Shown: positions 30,040-41,160 of the stretch, one piece after another
Numbering within the stretch: the first letter of the stretch is position 1
Layout of the letters: every line of letters starts with the position of its first letter
Assembly: GCF_900100015.1 (NCBI RefSeq)
Contig: NZ_FNDD01000024.1
Location: 1-64,000 of the forward strand
Length of the DNA stretch: 64,000 nt
Direction of reading: 5' to 3'
Source: Vibrio xiamenensis
GTDB taxonomy: Bacteria; Pseudomonadota; Gammaproteobacteria; Enterobacterales; Vibrionaceae
Notes under the pieces: generated by a model
The model's input: the letters and a program-made list of their open reading frames with translations, nothing else
Told to the model about the DNA's origin: nothing
Database searches by the model: none
Translations under genes and position numbers: made by a program

Positions 30040-30071
30040 AAAAGACCGCAGGAGCGACCAGCGATCTTTTT
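30040..30071 (-). terminator. Terminator-like hairpin between lpxA and lpxB
   Basis: On the minus strand AAAAGATCGC pairs with GCGGTCTTTT (one G-T pair), followed by TTTGTG. It may act as a partial terminator inside the lipid A cluster. Confidence 0.65.
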
Positions 30072-30090
30072 CAAGACATTAACAAACCAT

Positions 30091-30879
30091 TTAGCGAATA
30101 ATGCCACGCTCGGTGGTTTCCAGCATTTTGATCATACGTTCGATCGACGGGAACTCAGTCGCCATCTCTTGCAATGCAGGAATCACTTCGGCCAGCGTTT
30201 TGCCTGAGCGATAGATTTCTTTATACGCTTTCATCAAAGCGCGTAAATCCGCCTTTTCAAACCCGTTGCGCTGCAGGCCAACTTTGTTCAAACCAAATGG
30301 CGCAGCGTGGTTACCTTGAGCCAATACGTAAGGCAATACATCCTGAACCACGGCAGAGCAACCGCCAATGTAGGCGTACGCACCAACGGTACAAAACGGG
30401 TGAATCGCTGAAAGTGCCATCACGCCCGCGTGATCGTCAACCGTTACATGGCCGCCTAAAATAGCGTTGTTGCCAATATGAGTGTGGTTACCAACAATCA
30501 CATCGTGAGCAATATGGGCATTAACACACAGCAGGTTGTCATCACCCACCACGGTTTCGCCGCGATCTTGCACCGTACCACGATGAATTTGCACCGCTTC
30601 ACGAATCACATTGCGATCGCCGATCACAACGGTTGTGTCTTCACCACCGTATTTCTTATCTTGGTTTTCTTCACCAATCACTGCGTGAGGAAAAATACGG
30701 TTGTCTTTACCGATCTTAGTGTGACCTTTAATCACCACATGCGACATGACTTCGGTGCCTTCACCAATCTCTACCGTTGAGGTGATATAAGTGAATGGCC
30801 CAACCGTTACGTTAGCGCCAATCTTTGCGCCTTCTTCGACCACCGCTGCCGGGTGGATTTGGGCAGATTCATGAATCAT
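30091..30879 (-). CDS. lpxA: UDP-N-acetylglucosamine acyltransferase
   Basis: A 262-residue left-handed beta-helix enzyme (E. coli: 262) catalysing the first step of lipid A synthesis, 3-O-acylation of UDP-GlcNAc. Hexapeptide repeats run from IHPAAVVEEGAKIGANV onward; the catalytic His lies in the NAHIAHDVIVGNHTHIGNN region. The start at 30879 (MIHESAQIHP) matches the family; the fabZ stop lies one base away. Confidence 0.97.
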   Translation of the reverse strand: MIHESAQIHPAAVVEEGAKIGANVTVGPFTYITSTVEIGEGTEVMSHVVIKGHTKIGKDNRIFPHAVIGEENQDKKYGGEDTTVVIGDRNVIREAVQIHRGTVQDRGETVVGDDNLLCVNAHIAHDVIVGNHTHIGNNAILGGHVTVDDHAGVMALSAIHPFCTVGAYAYIGGCSAVVQDVLPYVLAQGNHAAPFGLNKVGLQRNGFEKADLRALMKAYKEIYRSGKTLAEVIPALQEMATEFPSIERMIKMLETTERGIIR

Positions 30880-30880
30880 C

Positions 30881-31333
30881 TTAAAATTCTCGACGAGCAC
30901 ATTTCAATTCAGCAGAACAAACCACGTCGCCGTCCACTTTCGCTTCACAGCTAAATGCAGCGATACCACGACGCTCTTTTAAAAATTGTACTTCAATAAC
31001 TAACTGATCGCCTGGTGTTACTGGTTTGCGGAATTTAGCACCATCAACGCTCGCGAAGTAGTAAAGTTCGTTGCCAGAAGGCGCACCAAACGATTTAAAC
31101 GCCAAAAGACCAGTTGCTTGGGCCATCGCTTCAAGAATGAGTACGCCAGGAAAAACCGGTAACTGAGGGAAATGGCCGGTAAATTGAGGCTCGTTTACTG
31201 AAACGTTTTTGATGGCTTTCAGGTATTTTTCTTCTTGATAGTCGGTCACGCGATCAATCAGCAAAAACGGATAACGGTGAGGCAGCAATTCCTGAATTTC
31301 AGTAATATCCATCATTTTATTTTCAGTAGTCAA
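30881..31333 (-). CDS. fabZ: 3-hydroxyacyl-ACP dehydratase
   Basis: A 150-residue hot-dog fold dehydratase of type II fatty acid synthesis. The active-site His is in [11 protein letters not shown] and the active-site Glu in VLILEAMAQ. Immediately upstream of lpxA, with which it competes for the 3-hydroxyacyl-ACP pool. A terminator-like hairpin separates it from lpxD, so it may have its own promoter. Confidence 0.97.
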   Translation of the reverse strand: MTTENKMMDITEIQELLPHRYPFLLIDRVTDYQEEKYLKAIKNVSVNEPQFTGHFPQLPVFPGVLILEAMAQATGLLAFKSFGAPSGNELYYFASVDGAKFRKPVTPGDQLVIEVQFLKERRGIAAFSCEAKVDGDVVCSAELKCARREF

Positions 31334-31390
31334 AGTCGTATTCCTATATAAAAATTTAAAAACTTTGTTTAATGGCAGGCATTATAGACG

Positions 31391-31418
31391 AAAAAGGCCC
31401 GCGTTTCGCGAGCCTTTT
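31391..31418 (-). terminator. Terminator-like hairpin between lpxD and fabZ
   Basis: On the minus strand AAAAGGC-T-CGCG pairs with CGCG-G-GCCTTTT, followed by TTTTTCG. It sits inside the usual lpxD-fabZ-lpxA run. Confidence 0.75.
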
Positions 31419-31433
31419 AAAGCAGAAATTGAA

Positions 31434-32465
31434 TTAAGATTCCGTTTTCTGTTCTAGCTGCTTTTCAACCGCTTTCAAGCGTTTGTTCATTTCGTCAATG
31501 CGATGAACACGTGTTGCTGTCTTACGCCACTCTTTATTCGGTTGCAGAGGAATACCTGAAGAGTACACCCCTTTTTCTTCGATACTGCGCATCACCATAC
31601 CCATACCGGTGATGGTGACACCATCGGCGATTTCGATATGGCCATTAATGACCGATGCGCCACCGATAATGCAGTACTTACCAATGCGAGTACTACCAGC
31701 AACAATCGTACCACCAGCCATGGCTGTACCATATCCGATGTGCACGTTGTGGGCAATTTGCATCTGATTATCAAGGATGACGTTATCTTCAATGATAGTA
31801 TCGTCCAGTGCACCACGGTCAATTGAAGTACACGCACCGATTTCGACTCGGTTGCCAATACGTACGCTGCCAAGCTGAGGAATTTTGATCCACTCACCAC
31901 GCTCGTTCGCATAACCAAAGCCATCAGAGCCAATCACGGTACCCGATTGCACTAGGCAATCTTCGCCAATCACAACATCATGATAAATACTGACATTAGC
32001 CCAAAGCTTACTATTGCTACCTAACGAAGCATTTTTACCGACAAAACAGTTTGCGCCGATAATCACGTTATCGCCCAGTACCACACCCGATTCGATCACC
32101 GAGTTAGCACCAACCGAAACATTAATGCCTAGGCTCGCATCGTCTGCAATCACTGCTGATGGAGCAATACCTTGCGCCGGAGCGGGCGTTGTATCCAGAG
32201 CTTGAGCAACGCGCGCAAACGCAACGTAAGGATCGTCAACCACTAGCACATTGCCGTCAAACAATGATTTCTGGGCTTCTTTCACCATTACGACTGTCGC
32301 TTGGCAAGACGCCAAATGCTTTGCGTATTTCGGATTCGACAAGAAGGTAACATGACCTTGCGTTGCTTTATCCATCGGAGCGACCATAGTCACCTCAGCA
32401 TGGTTATCACCATGCAAGGTACCACCGGTAATTTTTGCCAATTCGGCTAATGTCAATGTTGCCAT
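31434..32465 (-). CDS. lpxD: UDP-3-O-(3-hydroxyacyl)glucosamine N-acyltransferase
   Basis: A 343-residue trimeric beta-helix acyltransferase, third step of lipid A synthesis. The N-terminal uridine-binding domain is followed by many hexapeptide repeats, then a C-terminal helical extension. The catalytic His lies in [18 protein letters not shown]. It starts three bases after the skp stop, so it is coupled to skp and bamA as in E. coli. Confidence 0.97.
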   Translation of the reverse strand: MATLTLAELAKITGGTLHGDNHAEVTMVAPMDKATQGHVTFLSNPKYAKHLASCQATVVMVKEAQKSLFDGNVLVVDDPYVAFARVAQALDTTPAPAQGIAPSAVIADDASLGINVSVGANSVIESGVVLGDNVIIGANCFVGKNASLGSNSKLWANVSIYHDVVIGEDCLVQSGTVIGSDGFGYANERGEWIKIPQLGSVRIGNRVEIGACTSIDRGALDDTIIEDNVILDNQMQIAHNVHIGYGTAMAGGTIVAGSTRIGKYCIIGGASVINGHIEIADGVTITGMGMVMRSIEEKGVYSSGIPLQPNKEWRKTATRVHRIDEMNKRLKAVEKQLEQKTES

Positions 32466-32468
32466 AAG

Positions 32469-32978
32469 TTATTTGATTTCTTTAATTACTTGCTCAGAAA
32501 TGTTGTATTCAGGTTTGCCATACTGAAGACTTTGAATGTCGATAACCATATCATAGCCTTGTTTTTCTGCCACTTTCTTAACTGCAGCTTGAATAACTTG
32601 GAACAGTTTAGCTTTTTCTTCTGCTTCACGACGTTTTGAAGCTTGATCCAGCGCCTGAGCTTTCACTTTGTACTTGCTGTCTAGCTGGCCGATCTCGATA
32701 CGCAGTTTTTCAACTTGATCTTCACTCATCAGCTCGCCATCACGCTTAAGCTTTTCGATTTTCGTTTTCGCTTGCGCTTGAATTGATTTCAACTCGTCGG
32801 CGCGATCTTTAAAATCGCTTTGCATTTTTTGAAGAACGGCTTCGCGCTGCGGCAATGCTTGAAAAACTTGAGCAGTGTTCACATAAGCAATTTTTTGCGC
32901 TGCGCTCGCAGCGTTTGCAAACATTGAAGTACCCAAGATAACTAGGCTAACACCAGCCGCTTTGACGATTTTTTTCAA
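32469..32978 (-). CDS. skp: OmpH/Skp periplasmic chaperone
   Basis: A 169-residue periplasmic holdase that carries unfolded outer-membrane proteins. A signal peptide (about residues 1-26, ending ANAASA) precedes QKIAYVNTAQVFQALP and long coiled-coil arms (KMQSDFKDRADELKSIQ). The start codon is TTG at 32978, with GAGGA seven bases upstream; no ATG fits. It sits directly after bamA, whose substrates it delivers. Confidence 0.95.
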   Translation of the reverse strand: MKKIVKAAGVSLVILGTSMFANAASAAQKIAYVNTAQVFQALPQREAVLQKMQSDFKDRADELKSIQAQAKTKIEKLKRDGELMSEDQVEKLRIEIGQLDSKYKVKAQALDQASKRREAEEKAKLFQVIQAAVKKVAEKQGYDMVIDIQSLQYGKPEYNISEQVIKEIK

Positions 32979-32992
32979 AATTAATTCCTCTT

Positions 32993-35404
32993 TTAGAAGG
33001 TTTTACCGATAGTGAAAGTGAAGAATTCCTCATCGTCACCTTTGTATTTCTTAATAGGTCGTGCCACTGAGAACACTAATGGTCCCATTGGTGACATCCA
33101 CTGCAATGCGGCGCCGTATGACGCGCGATAGTTCATTGGGTCAGAGTAGTCATCGTAGTACTCAACACCATATTGTGCACTGCCGTTGTAATCAAATTCG
33201 GTATCCCAAACGCTTGCTGCATCTAAGAATACACTGGTACGAATTTGGCTTCTGGCCTCTTCTGATGCAAATGGCGTCGGAACAATCAGTTCCATACTCG
33301 CCAAGGCCATCGCGTTACCACCAACCGAGTCATCTGTTGCCGATACACAACCATTGTTACCACAAGAGCCATTATGGCTGGTGTATACTGCACGTGGGCC
33401 AGCGCTGTTTGAGCTGAAGCCGCGCAAAGTACTGAAACCACCAGCATAGTAGTTCTCGTAGAATGGGAACAAGTTATCACTGTCACCCGATTTACCGTAG
33501 CCGTTACCGTAACCTAGGCGACCACGCATCAACAAAGTGAAGTCTTGTTTTTCAGTTAATGGGAAGTACTGACGCACATCGTATTGCAATTTGAAGTACT
33601 GAGCATCAGAGCCTGGTACTGTCATCTTCGCCGATGCACGTTGATAGTTACCCGCTGTTGGGAAGTAACCTCGGTTAAGATTATTTCGCGTCCAAGTCAA
33701 GTTAATATCAAAGTCGCTGGTCAGGATTTCGTTTTGATCGCCTTGACCGATACTTTCCGCAAACTGTTTCGCTTGGTCGTAAGTCGGTACATTACCGATA
33801 CGGTTATGGGTGTAACCCAACCCAAACTCTAAGCGGTTAAGTTCATCAAACGGGAAGCCCCATGTTAAATCTGCGCCATAACTTTCGTTGGTATAGTCGA
33901 TAATACCGGCTTCTGACGCTTCATACATGTTGTAGAAGACTTTACCACCCATGCTAACGCCATCAAGGTTCCAGTACGGGTCGCGATATTCTAAGCTGAT
34001 GTTTTTCTGGTAATCGTTGGTCATCGCGTTGATACCAACACGGTTACCGGTGCCCATAAAGTTGTCTTGTTGTAGACCAACTTGGAAACTCACACCAGAT
34101 TCAGTACCGTAACCGACACCAAAGTTCACGCTGCCCGAGTTCGCCTCTTTAACGCTGTAAACAAGGTCAACTTGGTCATCGCTGCCTGGTACACGCACAG
34201 TTTGTACATCAACGGTTTCGAAATAACCTAAACGGTTTAGGCGGCTCTTACCAGTATCAATCGCTTTCGAGTTTAACCAGCTGCCTTCCATTTGACGCAT
34301 TTCACGGCGCAGTACTTCGTCTTTAGTGATGGTGTTACCAACAAAACGAATATCACGCACATAAATACGTTTGCCCGCTTCAACATTGACCACCAGCGAC
34401 ACTTGCTTGGTGTCTTCGTCAAACTCAGGCATGGTACGAACTTGTGGGTACGCGTAACCCGCTTCACCCAAAATACGCTTCACACCTTCTTCAAGGCTGG
34501 TCACTTCAGAACCGTTGTAGGTATCACCGGGTTTAAACGGTACTAGAGCTTCAAATTCTGCGTTTTTACCGATCAGCTCACCGCGAAACTTAACGTCTTT
34601 CACGGTATATTTTTCGCCTTCATCCAGACCAAGGGTGATGTAGACACCTTTCTTGTCTGGAGAAATGGCTACTTGAGTCGAATCGACTTTGAATTTTAGA
34701 TAGCCGCGATCAAGGTAGTAAGACTTCAGTGACTCAATATCACCAGCCAGTACTTGCTTCTGGTATTTATCATCGGAAAGGAAGTTCCACCAAGCAACAT
34801 CGACGTTGAGGTTAAAACGGCTAAGCAGTTCTTCATCGCTAAACACGCTGTTACCGATAAAGTTAATCTGTTGGATTTTGGCTGATACGCCTTCGGTAAA
34901 CACGAACTTCAGGTCAGCACGATTACGTGGCAGCGGAGTAACCACCGCTTTCACCGTCGCGTTGTATTTACCCACGCTGTAGTAGAAGTCTTCCAACCCT
35001 TTCTCGATATTCGACAAAGTGGTGCGGTCAAGCGCTTCACCCACTCGAATATCAGAGGCGTCTAAGTTCTCTTGTAACTGCTCTTCTTTAATGGCTTTGT
35101 TACCAGAAAAAGACACGCTGGCAATGGTTGGACGCTCTTTGACTTTCACGATCAAAGTGTGGTCATCGCGCAGCACTTTTACATCTTCAAAGTTACCTGA
35201 GTCATACAGCGCCTTGATGATATCTGAAACGTCTTTGGTATCGACGGTATCTCCAACGCGTACTGGCATTTTAAGCAACGCGGCACCAAGAGCGACGCGC
35301 TGCAGACCTTCAATTTTTATATCTTGAACTACGAAGTTCTCGGCACCGTGTGCAGTTACGCTGGTCGCTAAAAGCGTCGCTAGCAGAAGTTTTTTCATCG
35401 CCAT
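32993..35404 (-). CDS. bamA: Outer membrane protein assembly factor BamA
   Basis: An 803-residue Omp85 protein, the core of the BAM complex. A signal peptide ends near residue 20 (AHGAENF). Five POTRA domains cover roughly residues 22-420, followed by the 16-strand barrel. The L6 motif appears as LRGFSSN, and the C-terminal strand ends in Phe (FTIGKTF), the usual beta-signal. Located between rseP and skp as in E. coli. Confidence 0.97.
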   Translation of the reverse strand: MAMKKLLLATLLATSVTAHGAENFVVQDIKIEGLQRVALGAALLKMPVRVGDTVDTKDVSDIIKALYDSGNFEDVKVLRDDHTLIVKVKERPTIASVSFSGNKAIKEEQLQENLDASDIRVGEALDRTTLSNIEKGLEDFYYSVGKYNATVKAVVTPLPRNRADLKFVFTEGVSAKIQQINFIGNSVFSDEELLSRFNLNVDVAWWNFLSDDKYQKQVLAGDIESLKSYYLDRGYLKFKVDSTQVAISPDKKGVYITLGLDEGEKYTVKDVKFRGELIGKNAEFEALVPFKPGDTYNGSEVTSLEEGVKRILGEAGYAYPQVRTMPEFDEDTKQVSLVVNVEAGKRIYVRDIRFVGNTITKDEVLRREMRQMEGSWLNSKAIDTGKSRLNRLGYFETVDVQTVRVPGSDDQVDLVYSVKEANSGSVNFGVGYGTESGVSFQVGLQQDNFMGTGNRVGINAMTNDYQKNISLEYRDPYWNLDGVSMGGKVFYNMYEASEAGIIDYTNESYGADLTWGFPFDELNRLEFGLGYTHNRIGNVPTYDQAKQFAESIGQGDQNEILTSDFDINLTWTRNNLNRGYFPTAGNYQRASAKMTVPGSDAQYFKLQYDVRQYFPLTEKQDFTLLMRGRLGYGNGYGKSGDSDNLFPFYENYYAGGFSTLRGFSSNSAGPRAVYTSHNGSCGNNGCVSATDDSVGGNAMALASMELIVPTPFASEEARSQIRTSVFLDAASVWDTEFDYNGSAQYGVEYYDDYSDPMNYRASYGAALQWMSPMGPLVFSVARPIKKYKGDDEEFFTFTIGKTF

Positions 35405-35443
35405 ATTTGTTTTAGTTATTCCTTACTACAACCTATGCCCTGC

Positions 35444-36802
35444 TTAAAGGCGCGCAAAGTCATTGAATATCGCTATTATCATCAGTGAAAAAATAATCGC
35501 ACCACCTAAGCGGTATCCCATCTCCTGAACTCGCTCAGAGACAGGACGTCGAATGACGGCTTCGATCGCGAAAAACAGTAAATGACCGCCATCGAGCATA
35601 GGTAATGGAACTAAATTGATAATACCAAGGTTCACGCTGATCAAAGCGAGAAAGCCTAGAAAATACACCAAGCCATAATCGGCAGTGGCACCCGCTCCTT
35701 TGGCAATAGAAATTGGCCCGCTGAGGTTATTCAAACCCACATCGCCAACCACCAATTTTTTCAACATGCCGACCGTCAGGCCGATCACCTGTCCGGTTTT
35801 GTCGATGGCTTTGCCAATCGATTCAAACACACCATACTGAAGCTCAAAACGATAGTTTGCAGGCCACTCCGCCACTTGCGGTGCAATACCTGCAAAGCCG
35901 ATTTGTTCATCATTAAGACCTTGCTTGCTGCTTGGGGTCAAAGTCAACGAGACTTGCTGACCATCGCGCTCTACCAAGGTTTTAATCGGCGTATTCGCAC
36001 TCGCTTGAATTTTTTCAACTACTTGTGGCCAAGACGTGATTTTTACCCCGTCCATTTCAAGCAATTTGTCGCCAGCCCGCAGCCCAGATTCGTACCCAGC
36101 ACCTTGCTCCGAAACCGTAGAGAGCTCGGTTGAAACCGCCGGCGTATATGGCTGAAAACCAAGCGCTTCCATAGCAGACTGTTTTTCTGGGTCAAAGTTC
36201 CAATTTGTGAGATCTAATACTCGATTCTCTTCAACACCAATGCCTTGCTCTGGAACCACAGTGATCGTCATTTGGTCATCACCAATATGAGAGACAAGTT
36301 CCATATTGACCGATTCCCAATCCGAGGTTTTGACGCCAGACACCGCTTTAAGTTCCATTCCCGGCGTTAAACCCGCCTCAGCCGAAATCGAACTCGGGGC
36401 GACCTCACCAATGACCGGCTTAACCGCAGGTACACCGATGATGAACACCACCCAATAAGCAAAAATCGCAAATAGAAAGTTAAACACAGGCCCCGCGGAA
36501 ACAATCGCAGTGCGTTTCCATAGTGGTTTCTTATCAAAAGCAAATTGCTGCTGATCGGCAGGAACGTCATCGACTCGGCCATCAAGCATTTTGACGAAAC
36601 CACCGAGAGGAATCATGGAGATGCTGTATTCAGTGCCATCTTGGCCGACACGGCTCCAGATTGACTTACCGAATCCAATCGAAAATTTTTCGACTTTTAC
36701 GCCGCATTTACGGGCTACCCAAAAATGACCAAACTCGTGGACGGCCACCAGAATACCTAAGGCAACAATAAAGGATGCCAGATTCCATAGAATGCCTGTC
36801 AT
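35444..36802 (-). CDS. rseP: Sigma-E regulator intramembrane zinc protease RseP
   Basis: A 452-residue site-2 protease that cleaves RseA in the inner membrane to release sigma E and also clears signal peptides. The zinc motif HEFGH is at residues 23-27; the third ligand lies in PMLDGGHLL near the C-terminus. Two PDZ domains lie between about residues 120 and 310, and four membrane segments are evident. Its ATG overlaps the dxr stop (ATGA). Confidence 0.97.
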   Translation of the reverse strand: MTGILWNLASFIVALGILVAVHEFGHFWVARKCGVKVEKFSIGFGKSIWSRVGQDGTEYSISMIPLGGFVKMLDGRVDDVPADQQQFAFDKKPLWKRTAIVSAGPVFNFLFAIFAYWVVFIIGVPAVKPVIGEVAPSSISAEAGLTPGMELKAVSGVKTSDWESVNMELVSHIGDDQMTITVVPEQGIGVEENRVLDLTNWNFDPEKQSAMEALGFQPYTPAVSTELSTVSEQGAGYESGLRAGDKLLEMDGVKITSWPQVVEKIQASANTPIKTLVERDGQQVSLTLTPSSKQGLNDEQIGFAGIAPQVAEWPANYRFELQYGVFESIGKAIDKTGQVIGLTVGMLKKLVVGDVGLNNLSGPISIAKGAGATADYGLVYFLGFLALISVNLGIINLVPLPMLDGGHLLFFAIEAVIRRPVSERVQEMGYRLGGAIIFSLMIIAIFNDFARL

Positions 36803-38007
36803 AGTTTTCGCTCACTTATTACGTTCTCAGCGGTTAATCGGGCCATTCTATCCAGCTCAATTAAGCTTTCCAAGTCATGGTTTTGTAACTGGGTGTTCTG
36901 GGCGACAATTTGTGACATCACCTGCTCGTTGACCGCGGCGATATCGGTAAAACGAAGCTGACGATTTAAAAATGCAGCAACCGCAATCTCATTGGCTGCA
37001 TTTAAAGCCGTCGTCGCATGCTGGCCTAAATAACACGCTTCAATCGCGAGTTTAAGGCACGGATAACGAGCATAGTCGGGTTCAAGGAACGTCAGTTCGC
37101 CGACTTTGGTGAAATCAAGCGGCGCAACGCCCGCATCAACACGATTAGGATACGCCATGGCCAGGGCGATCGGCGTCGCCATGTCGGGTTCACCCATCTG
37201 CGCAAGTACAGAGCCGTCGCGGTATTGCACCATAGAGTGGATAACGGATTGCGGATGAATCAGCACTTTAAGCTGCGACTGAGCGGCATTAAACAGCCAC
37301 TTGGCTTCAATGTACTCCAAGCCTTTGTTCATCATAGTGGCTGAGTCGACCGAAATTTTCGGCCCCATAGACCAGTTTGGATGCGCAATGGCCTGCTCCG
37401 GCGTCACGTTTTGTAAACTGGCGATATCGGCATAGCGAAACGGCCCACCAGAACCGGTCAATAAAATATGGTTGATGCCATGGGCGTTAAGATCGCAGCG
37501 CCCCATTTGGGTCTGAATCTCGCTCGGTAAACACTGAAAAATCGCATTGTGCTCGCTGTCAACAGGAAGCAGTTCAGCGCCAGATTGTTCAACCGCATCG
37601 ATAAACAACTGCCCAGACATGACGAGCGCTTCTTTATTGGCCAGCAAGACTCGCTTACCCGCTTTTACCGCAGCCATAGTGGGCAGTAGCCCCGCCGCAC
37701 CGACAATCGCCGCCATCACGGTATCAACTTGACTCAGCGAGGCCATTTCACACATGGCATCTACGCCATAACCCACTTGCGTTGACAATCCTTGCGTTCG
37801 TAACTCAACTTCCAGTTGCTTTGCGGCATCTGCCGTTGCCATCACTGCGTATTCCGGTTTCCAGCGCACACACAGCGCGAGCATTTGGGATACATTTCGC
37901 CCAGCGACTAAGGCGACAACAGAGAAAGCGTCAGGATTTTGCTCAATCACTTTGAAAGTGCTAGCGCCGATTGAACCGGTCGCACCAAGAATTGTTAACT
38001 TACGCAT
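36799..38007 (-). CDS. dxr: 1-deoxy-D-xylulose-5-phosphate reductoisomerase
   Basis: A 402-residue NADPH enzyme forming MEP in the non-mevalonate isoprenoid pathway (also called IspC). The N-terminal [11 protein letters not shown] nucleotide-binding motif, the [14 protein letters not shown] region and the [14 protein letters not shown] active-site stretch are clear. I choose the ATG at 38007 (MRKLTILG); a start at 38037 would place ten extra residues across a perfect hairpin. In E. coli it lies between frr and uppS; here it lies between cdsA and rseP. Confidence 0.95.
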   Translation of the reverse strand: MRKLTILGATGSIGASTFKVIEQNPDAFSVVALVAGRNVSQMLALCVRWKPEYAVMATADAAKQLEVELRTQGLSTQVGYGVDAMCEMASLSQVDTVMAAIVGAAGLLPTMAAVKAGKRVLLANKEALVMSGQLFIDAVEQSGAELLPVDSEHNAIFQCLPSEIQTQMGRCDLNAHGINHILLTGSGGPFRYADIASLQNVTPEQAIAHPNWSMGPKISVDSATMMNKGLEYIEAKWLFNAAQSQLKVLIHPQSVIHSMVQYRDGSVLAQMGEPDMATPIALAMAYPNRVDAGVAPLDFTKVGELTFLEPDYARYPCLKLAIEACYLGQHATTALNAANEIAVAAFLNRQLRFTDIAAVNEQVMSQIVAQNTQLQNHDLESLIELDRMARLTAENVISERKL

Positions 38008-38029
38008 AAAATAAGGAACCGCTGATGAA

Positions 38030-38053
38030 TCAGGCATGCGCTCGCATGCCTGA
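38030..38053 (-). other. Perfect inverted repeat between cdsA and dxr
   Basis: TCAGGCATGCG and CGCATGCCTGA pair perfectly around two bases. No T-run follows, so it is not a simple terminator. It lies 23 bases before the chosen dxr start and may affect dxr mRNA stability or translation. Confidence 0.6.
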
Positions 38054-38057
38054 CACT

Positions 38058-38900
38058 TTAGAAACTAAAATAAAGAAGGGTAAAAATAGGAAACGCTGCC
38101 GTTAAACTATCTATCCGATCCAATACGCCGCCATGTCCTGGAATGATATTGCCACTGTCCTTAATGCCTGAAACGCGCTTAAACATGCTTTCAACCAAAT
38201 CACCCAACACTGAAATTACCACGGTGAGTAAAGTCGTGATAAACAGCGCTGCATAACTTGAGAATTGAATATCAAACCATTTGGCCGCAAACCAACCAGC
38301 GATCAAAGCCGCGATAACACCGCCAATTAACCCTTCAATGGTTTTATTTGGGCTGACTCTTGGCGCCATCTTATGTTTGCCAAAACTTTTACCAGCAAAG
38401 TAGGCTCCGCTGTCTGCAACCCAAACAAGAATACATACAAACAACACCAGTTTAGCGCCGTGGTACACATCGGTTGTCATGTTTTCGGCACGAAGCAATA
38501 CCACACTCCAAAAGAATGGCAAAATCGTTAAGATTCCGAACGCGTGACGTAAAATGCTTGATGAACGCCACAAATCGGCTGAACGCGGATAGGTGATCGC
38601 GAGAATGCTCGCCACTACCCACCAAACTGCGCCAAGGCATAACATCGCGAAATGGCTGTCGACCACGGTATCGAGGTTAATGCTGTCAAAAGGGAGTAAA
38701 TAAAAACTGAGTGCACCAACCGCGACTCCTGGAATCAATTTAAGTAGCCTTGAGGGCTGTTCTACAAACTGTGTCCATTCCCAGAAACCGATAAGAGCAA
38801 TAATAGCTAACGCTATGATGAACGAAGGTAACGGTAATAAAAAAATGCCTGCAACAACTAAAGGAGCCAAGATTACGGCTGTTATTATTCTTTGCTTCAA
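38058..38900 (-). CDS. cdsA: Phosphatidate cytidylyltransferase
   Basis: A 280-residue inner-membrane enzyme making CDP-diacylglycerol from phosphatidate and CTP. It has about eight hydrophobic segments. The CDS signature lies near the C-terminus ([20 protein letters not shown] and LDRIDSL), and [15 protein letters not shown] precedes it. The start is TTG at 38900, with AAGGA upstream. It follows uppS by 16 bases. Confidence 0.95.
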   Translation of the reverse strand: MKQRIITAVILAPLVVAGIFLLPLPSFIIALAIIALIGFWEWTQFVEQPSRLLKLIPGVAVGALSFYLLPFDSINLDTVVDSHFAMLCLGAVWWVVASILAITYPRSADLWRSSSILRHAFGILTILPFFWSVVLLRAENMTTDVYHGAKLVLFVCILVWVADSGAYFAGKSFGKHKMAPRVSPNKTIEGLIGGVIAALIAGWFAAKWFDIQFSSYAALFITTLLTVVISVLGDLVESMFKRVSGIKDSGNIIPGHGGVLDRIDSLTAAFPIFTLLYFSF

Positions 38901-38916
38901 ATGGTGTAGTCCTTGT

Positions 38917-39669
38917 TTAATCTTCCATTAGCGCTTTGATTTGCTCACCCGTGCAGCCAAATCGTCGTTCGCGATTGACATACCAAGTGACCGCCTCAAT
39001 CAAGCTTGCCTCATCAAATTCAGGCCAAAATATCGGGGTGAAATACATCTCCGCATAGGCCATTTGCCACAACATAAAGTTGCTGATTCGGCACTCACCA
39101 CTGGTACGAATTAATAAATCAACTTCCGGTAGATCCGACATTGTTAAATATTGAGCAATGGTACTCTCTTCAATGTCTTCTGGCGCGATTTGACCACGCT
39201 TAACGTCTTCAGCAACGCGCTTAGCAGCTTGAGTAATGTCCCATTTACCGCCATAGTTTGCCGCGATATTGATGACCATGCCAGTATTACTCGCCGTCAT
39301 CTCTTCGGCGTGCGCGATTTTTTCTTGTAAACGTCGGCTAAAGCGAGATGTGTCGCCAATAATACGCAGCCTTAAATTATTTTTGTGCAGTTTCTTCACT
39401 TCCGTTGAAAGCACTGAAATAAAGAGCTCCATCAAAATGCCCACTTCGTCTTCTGGGCGGCGCCAATTTTCACTGCTAAACGCAAACAGTGTCACGGCTT
39501 TAATTCCCAACTTTGCTGAAGAAGAGATGGTTTTTCTTACCGCACTAACCCCGTTTTTATGACCGAAAACCCTTGGCTTTCCCCGAGCTTTTGCCCAACG
39601 GCCATTGCCGTCCATAATGATCGCGATGTGTTGTGGTAATTGTTCAGGTGAGAGTTGTGAGTTTGGCAT
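38917..39669 (-). CDS. uppS: Undecaprenyl diphosphate synthase
   Basis: A 250-residue cis-prenyltransferase building the C55 lipid carrier for peptidoglycan and O-antigen. The substrate site [14 protein letters not shown] has the essential Asp at residue 20. [11 protein letters not shown] and the C-terminal [15 protein letters not shown] stretch are typical. It is the first gene after the frr terminator, so a promoter is likely in the 39670-39711 stretch. Confidence 0.97.
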   Translation of the reverse strand: MPNSQLSPEQLPQHIAIIMDGNGRWAKARGKPRVFGHKNGVSAVRKTISSSAKLGIKAVTLFAFSSENWRRPEDEVGILMELFISVLSTEVKKLHKNNLRLRIIGDTSRFSRRLQEKIAHAEEMTASNTGMVINIAANYGGKWDITQAAKRVAEDVKRGQIAPEDIEESTIAQYLTMSDLPEVDLLIRTSGECRISNFMLWQMAYAEMYFTPIFWPEFDEASLIEAVTWYVNRERRFGCTGEQIKALMED

Positions 39670-39711
39670 AAGAGGTTAGTCTGGATAACAGCAAGGGACA
39701 AAGCGTAGCAT

Positions 39712-39745
39712 AAAAAAACGCTGGACTGCGAGCACAGCGTTTTTC
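39712..39745 (-). terminator. Terminator after frr
   Basis: On the minus strand AAAAACGCTG pairs with CAGCGTTTTT around an 11-base loop, with a T-run following. Confidence 0.82.
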
Positions 39746-39768
39746 ATATTGATGGAGTGTATGAAATA

Positions 39769-40326
39769 TTAAACTTCCATCAACTCTTTTTCTTTAGACG
39801 CTAGAGCTTCATCCACTTTTTTAATCGCTGCATCAGTGATTTTTTGGATTTCGTCTTGCGCTTTACGATCTTCATCTTCAGAAATTTCTTTGTCTTTCAG
39901 AAGAGATTTCAATTCGCTGTTTGAATCACGGCGAATATTACGGATCGCAACACGACCGCCTTCAGCTTCACCACGAACGATTTTTACTAGGTCTTTACGA
40001 CGTTCTTCTGTTAGCGGTGGAAGTGGTACGCGAATGATAGTGCCTGCAGACATTGGGTTTAGACCCAAATCAGATTGCATGATGGCTTTTTCCACTTTCT
40101 GAGTAAGCTCTTTATCAAATACGGTGATAGCAAGAGTACGAGCATCTTCTGCAACCACGTTAGCTACTTGGTTTAGTGGAGTTGGTGCGCCGTAGTATTC
40201 AACGTTGATGCCAGAAAGTAGGCTTGGGTGTGCACGGCCTGTACGAACTTTTGAAAGGTTATTTTTTAGTGCTTCTACACTTTTATCCATGCGCTCTTGA
40301 GCACTTTTTTTAATTTCGTTAATCAC
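39769..40326 (-). CDS. frr: Ribosome recycling factor
   Basis: A 185-residue two-domain protein that, with EF-G, splits the post-termination ribosome. The [14 protein letters not shown] and [24 protein letters not shown] stretches are family markers; length matches E. coli (185). The start is GTG at 40326, with AAGGTGAT upstream. It follows pyrH after about 100 bases containing a hairpin. Confidence 0.97.
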   Translation of the reverse strand: MINEIKKSAQERMDKSVEALKNNLSKVRTGRAHPSLLSGINVEYYGAPTPLNQVANVVAEDARTLAITVFDKELTQKVEKAIMQSDLGLNPMSAGTIIRVPLPPLTEERRKDLVKIVRGEAEGGRVAIRNIRRDSNSELKSLLKDKEISEDEDRKAQDEIQKITDAAIKKVDEALASKEKELMEV

Positions 40327-40385
40327 AATATCACCTTAATGTATGATTATTTTTAGGCTCAGGCCTAGATGGGTGTCATGGGAAG

Positions 40386-40419
40386 CTTACCGCAACACGT
40401 GCATCTGTATTGCGGCAAG
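40386..40419 (-). other. Hairpin between pyrH and frr
   Basis: CTTACCGCAA pairs with TTGCGGCAAG (one mismatch) around a 14-base loop. No T-run follows; possibly an mRNA stabilising or processing element. Confidence 0.45.
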
Positions 40420-40428
40420 TAAAAAACC

Positions 40429-41160
40429 TTACTCAGCAGTGCTGATCAAAGTTCCTTCGATTTCACCCATTACCACGCGACGTAGTGCGCCTGGTTTATT
40501 CATATTAAATACGCGGATTGGCATTTTATGGTCACGAGCCAATGTAAATGCCGCTAAATCCATCACTTTGAGCTCTTTTTCAAGAACTGCATTGTAAGAG
40601 AGCTTATCATACAGCTCTGCGTCTGGATTGGCTACCGGGTCTGCACTAAATACGCCATCGACTTTGGTCGCTTTCAGAACCACGTCAGCTTCGATTTCAA
40701 TACCGCGCAAACATGCAGCAGAATCGGTAGTAAAGAATGGGTTACCCGTACCTGCAGAGAAAATAACCACGCGGCCTTGACGCAATTCGCGAATCGCATC
40801 CGCCCAATTGTAATCATCACATACACCTTGTAGTGGAATCGCAGACATTACGCGAGCGTTTACATATGCACGGTGCAGAGCATCACGCATTGCTAGGCCA
40901 TTCATTACTGTTGCTAGCATGCCCATGTGGTCACCCACTACGCGGTTCATACCCGCTTCAGCTAGACCAGCGCCGCGGAACAAGTTACCACCACCGATAA
41001 CAACCCCAACTTGAACACCCAATTCAACCAATTCTTTTACTTCTTGAGCCATGCGGTCTAGAACTGCTGGGTCAATACCAAAACCTTCATTGCCTTGCAG
41101 CGCTTCGCCACTCAGTTTTAACAGAATACGTTGATACGCTGGTTTAGGGTTCGTAGTCAT
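40429..41160 (-). CDS. pyrH: UMP kinase
   Basis: A 243-residue hexameric bacterial UMP kinase of the amino acid kinase fold (E. coli: 241). [22 protein letters not shown] and [13 protein letters not shown] are nucleotide-binding stretches. It is separated from tsf by a terminator and about 200 bases, so it probably has its own promoter. Confidence 0.97.
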   Translation of the reverse strand: MTTNPKPAYQRILLKLSGEALQGNEGFGIDPAVLDRMAQEVKELVELGVQVGVVIGGGNLFRGAGLAEAGMNRVVGDHMGMLATVMNGLAMRDALHRAYVNARVMSAIPLQGVCDDYNWADAIRELRQGRVVIFSAGTGNPFFTTDSAACLRGIEIEADVVLKATKVDGVFSADPVANPDAELYDKLSYNAVLEKELKVMDLAAFTLARDHKMPIRVFNMNKPGALRRVVMGEIEGTLISTAE

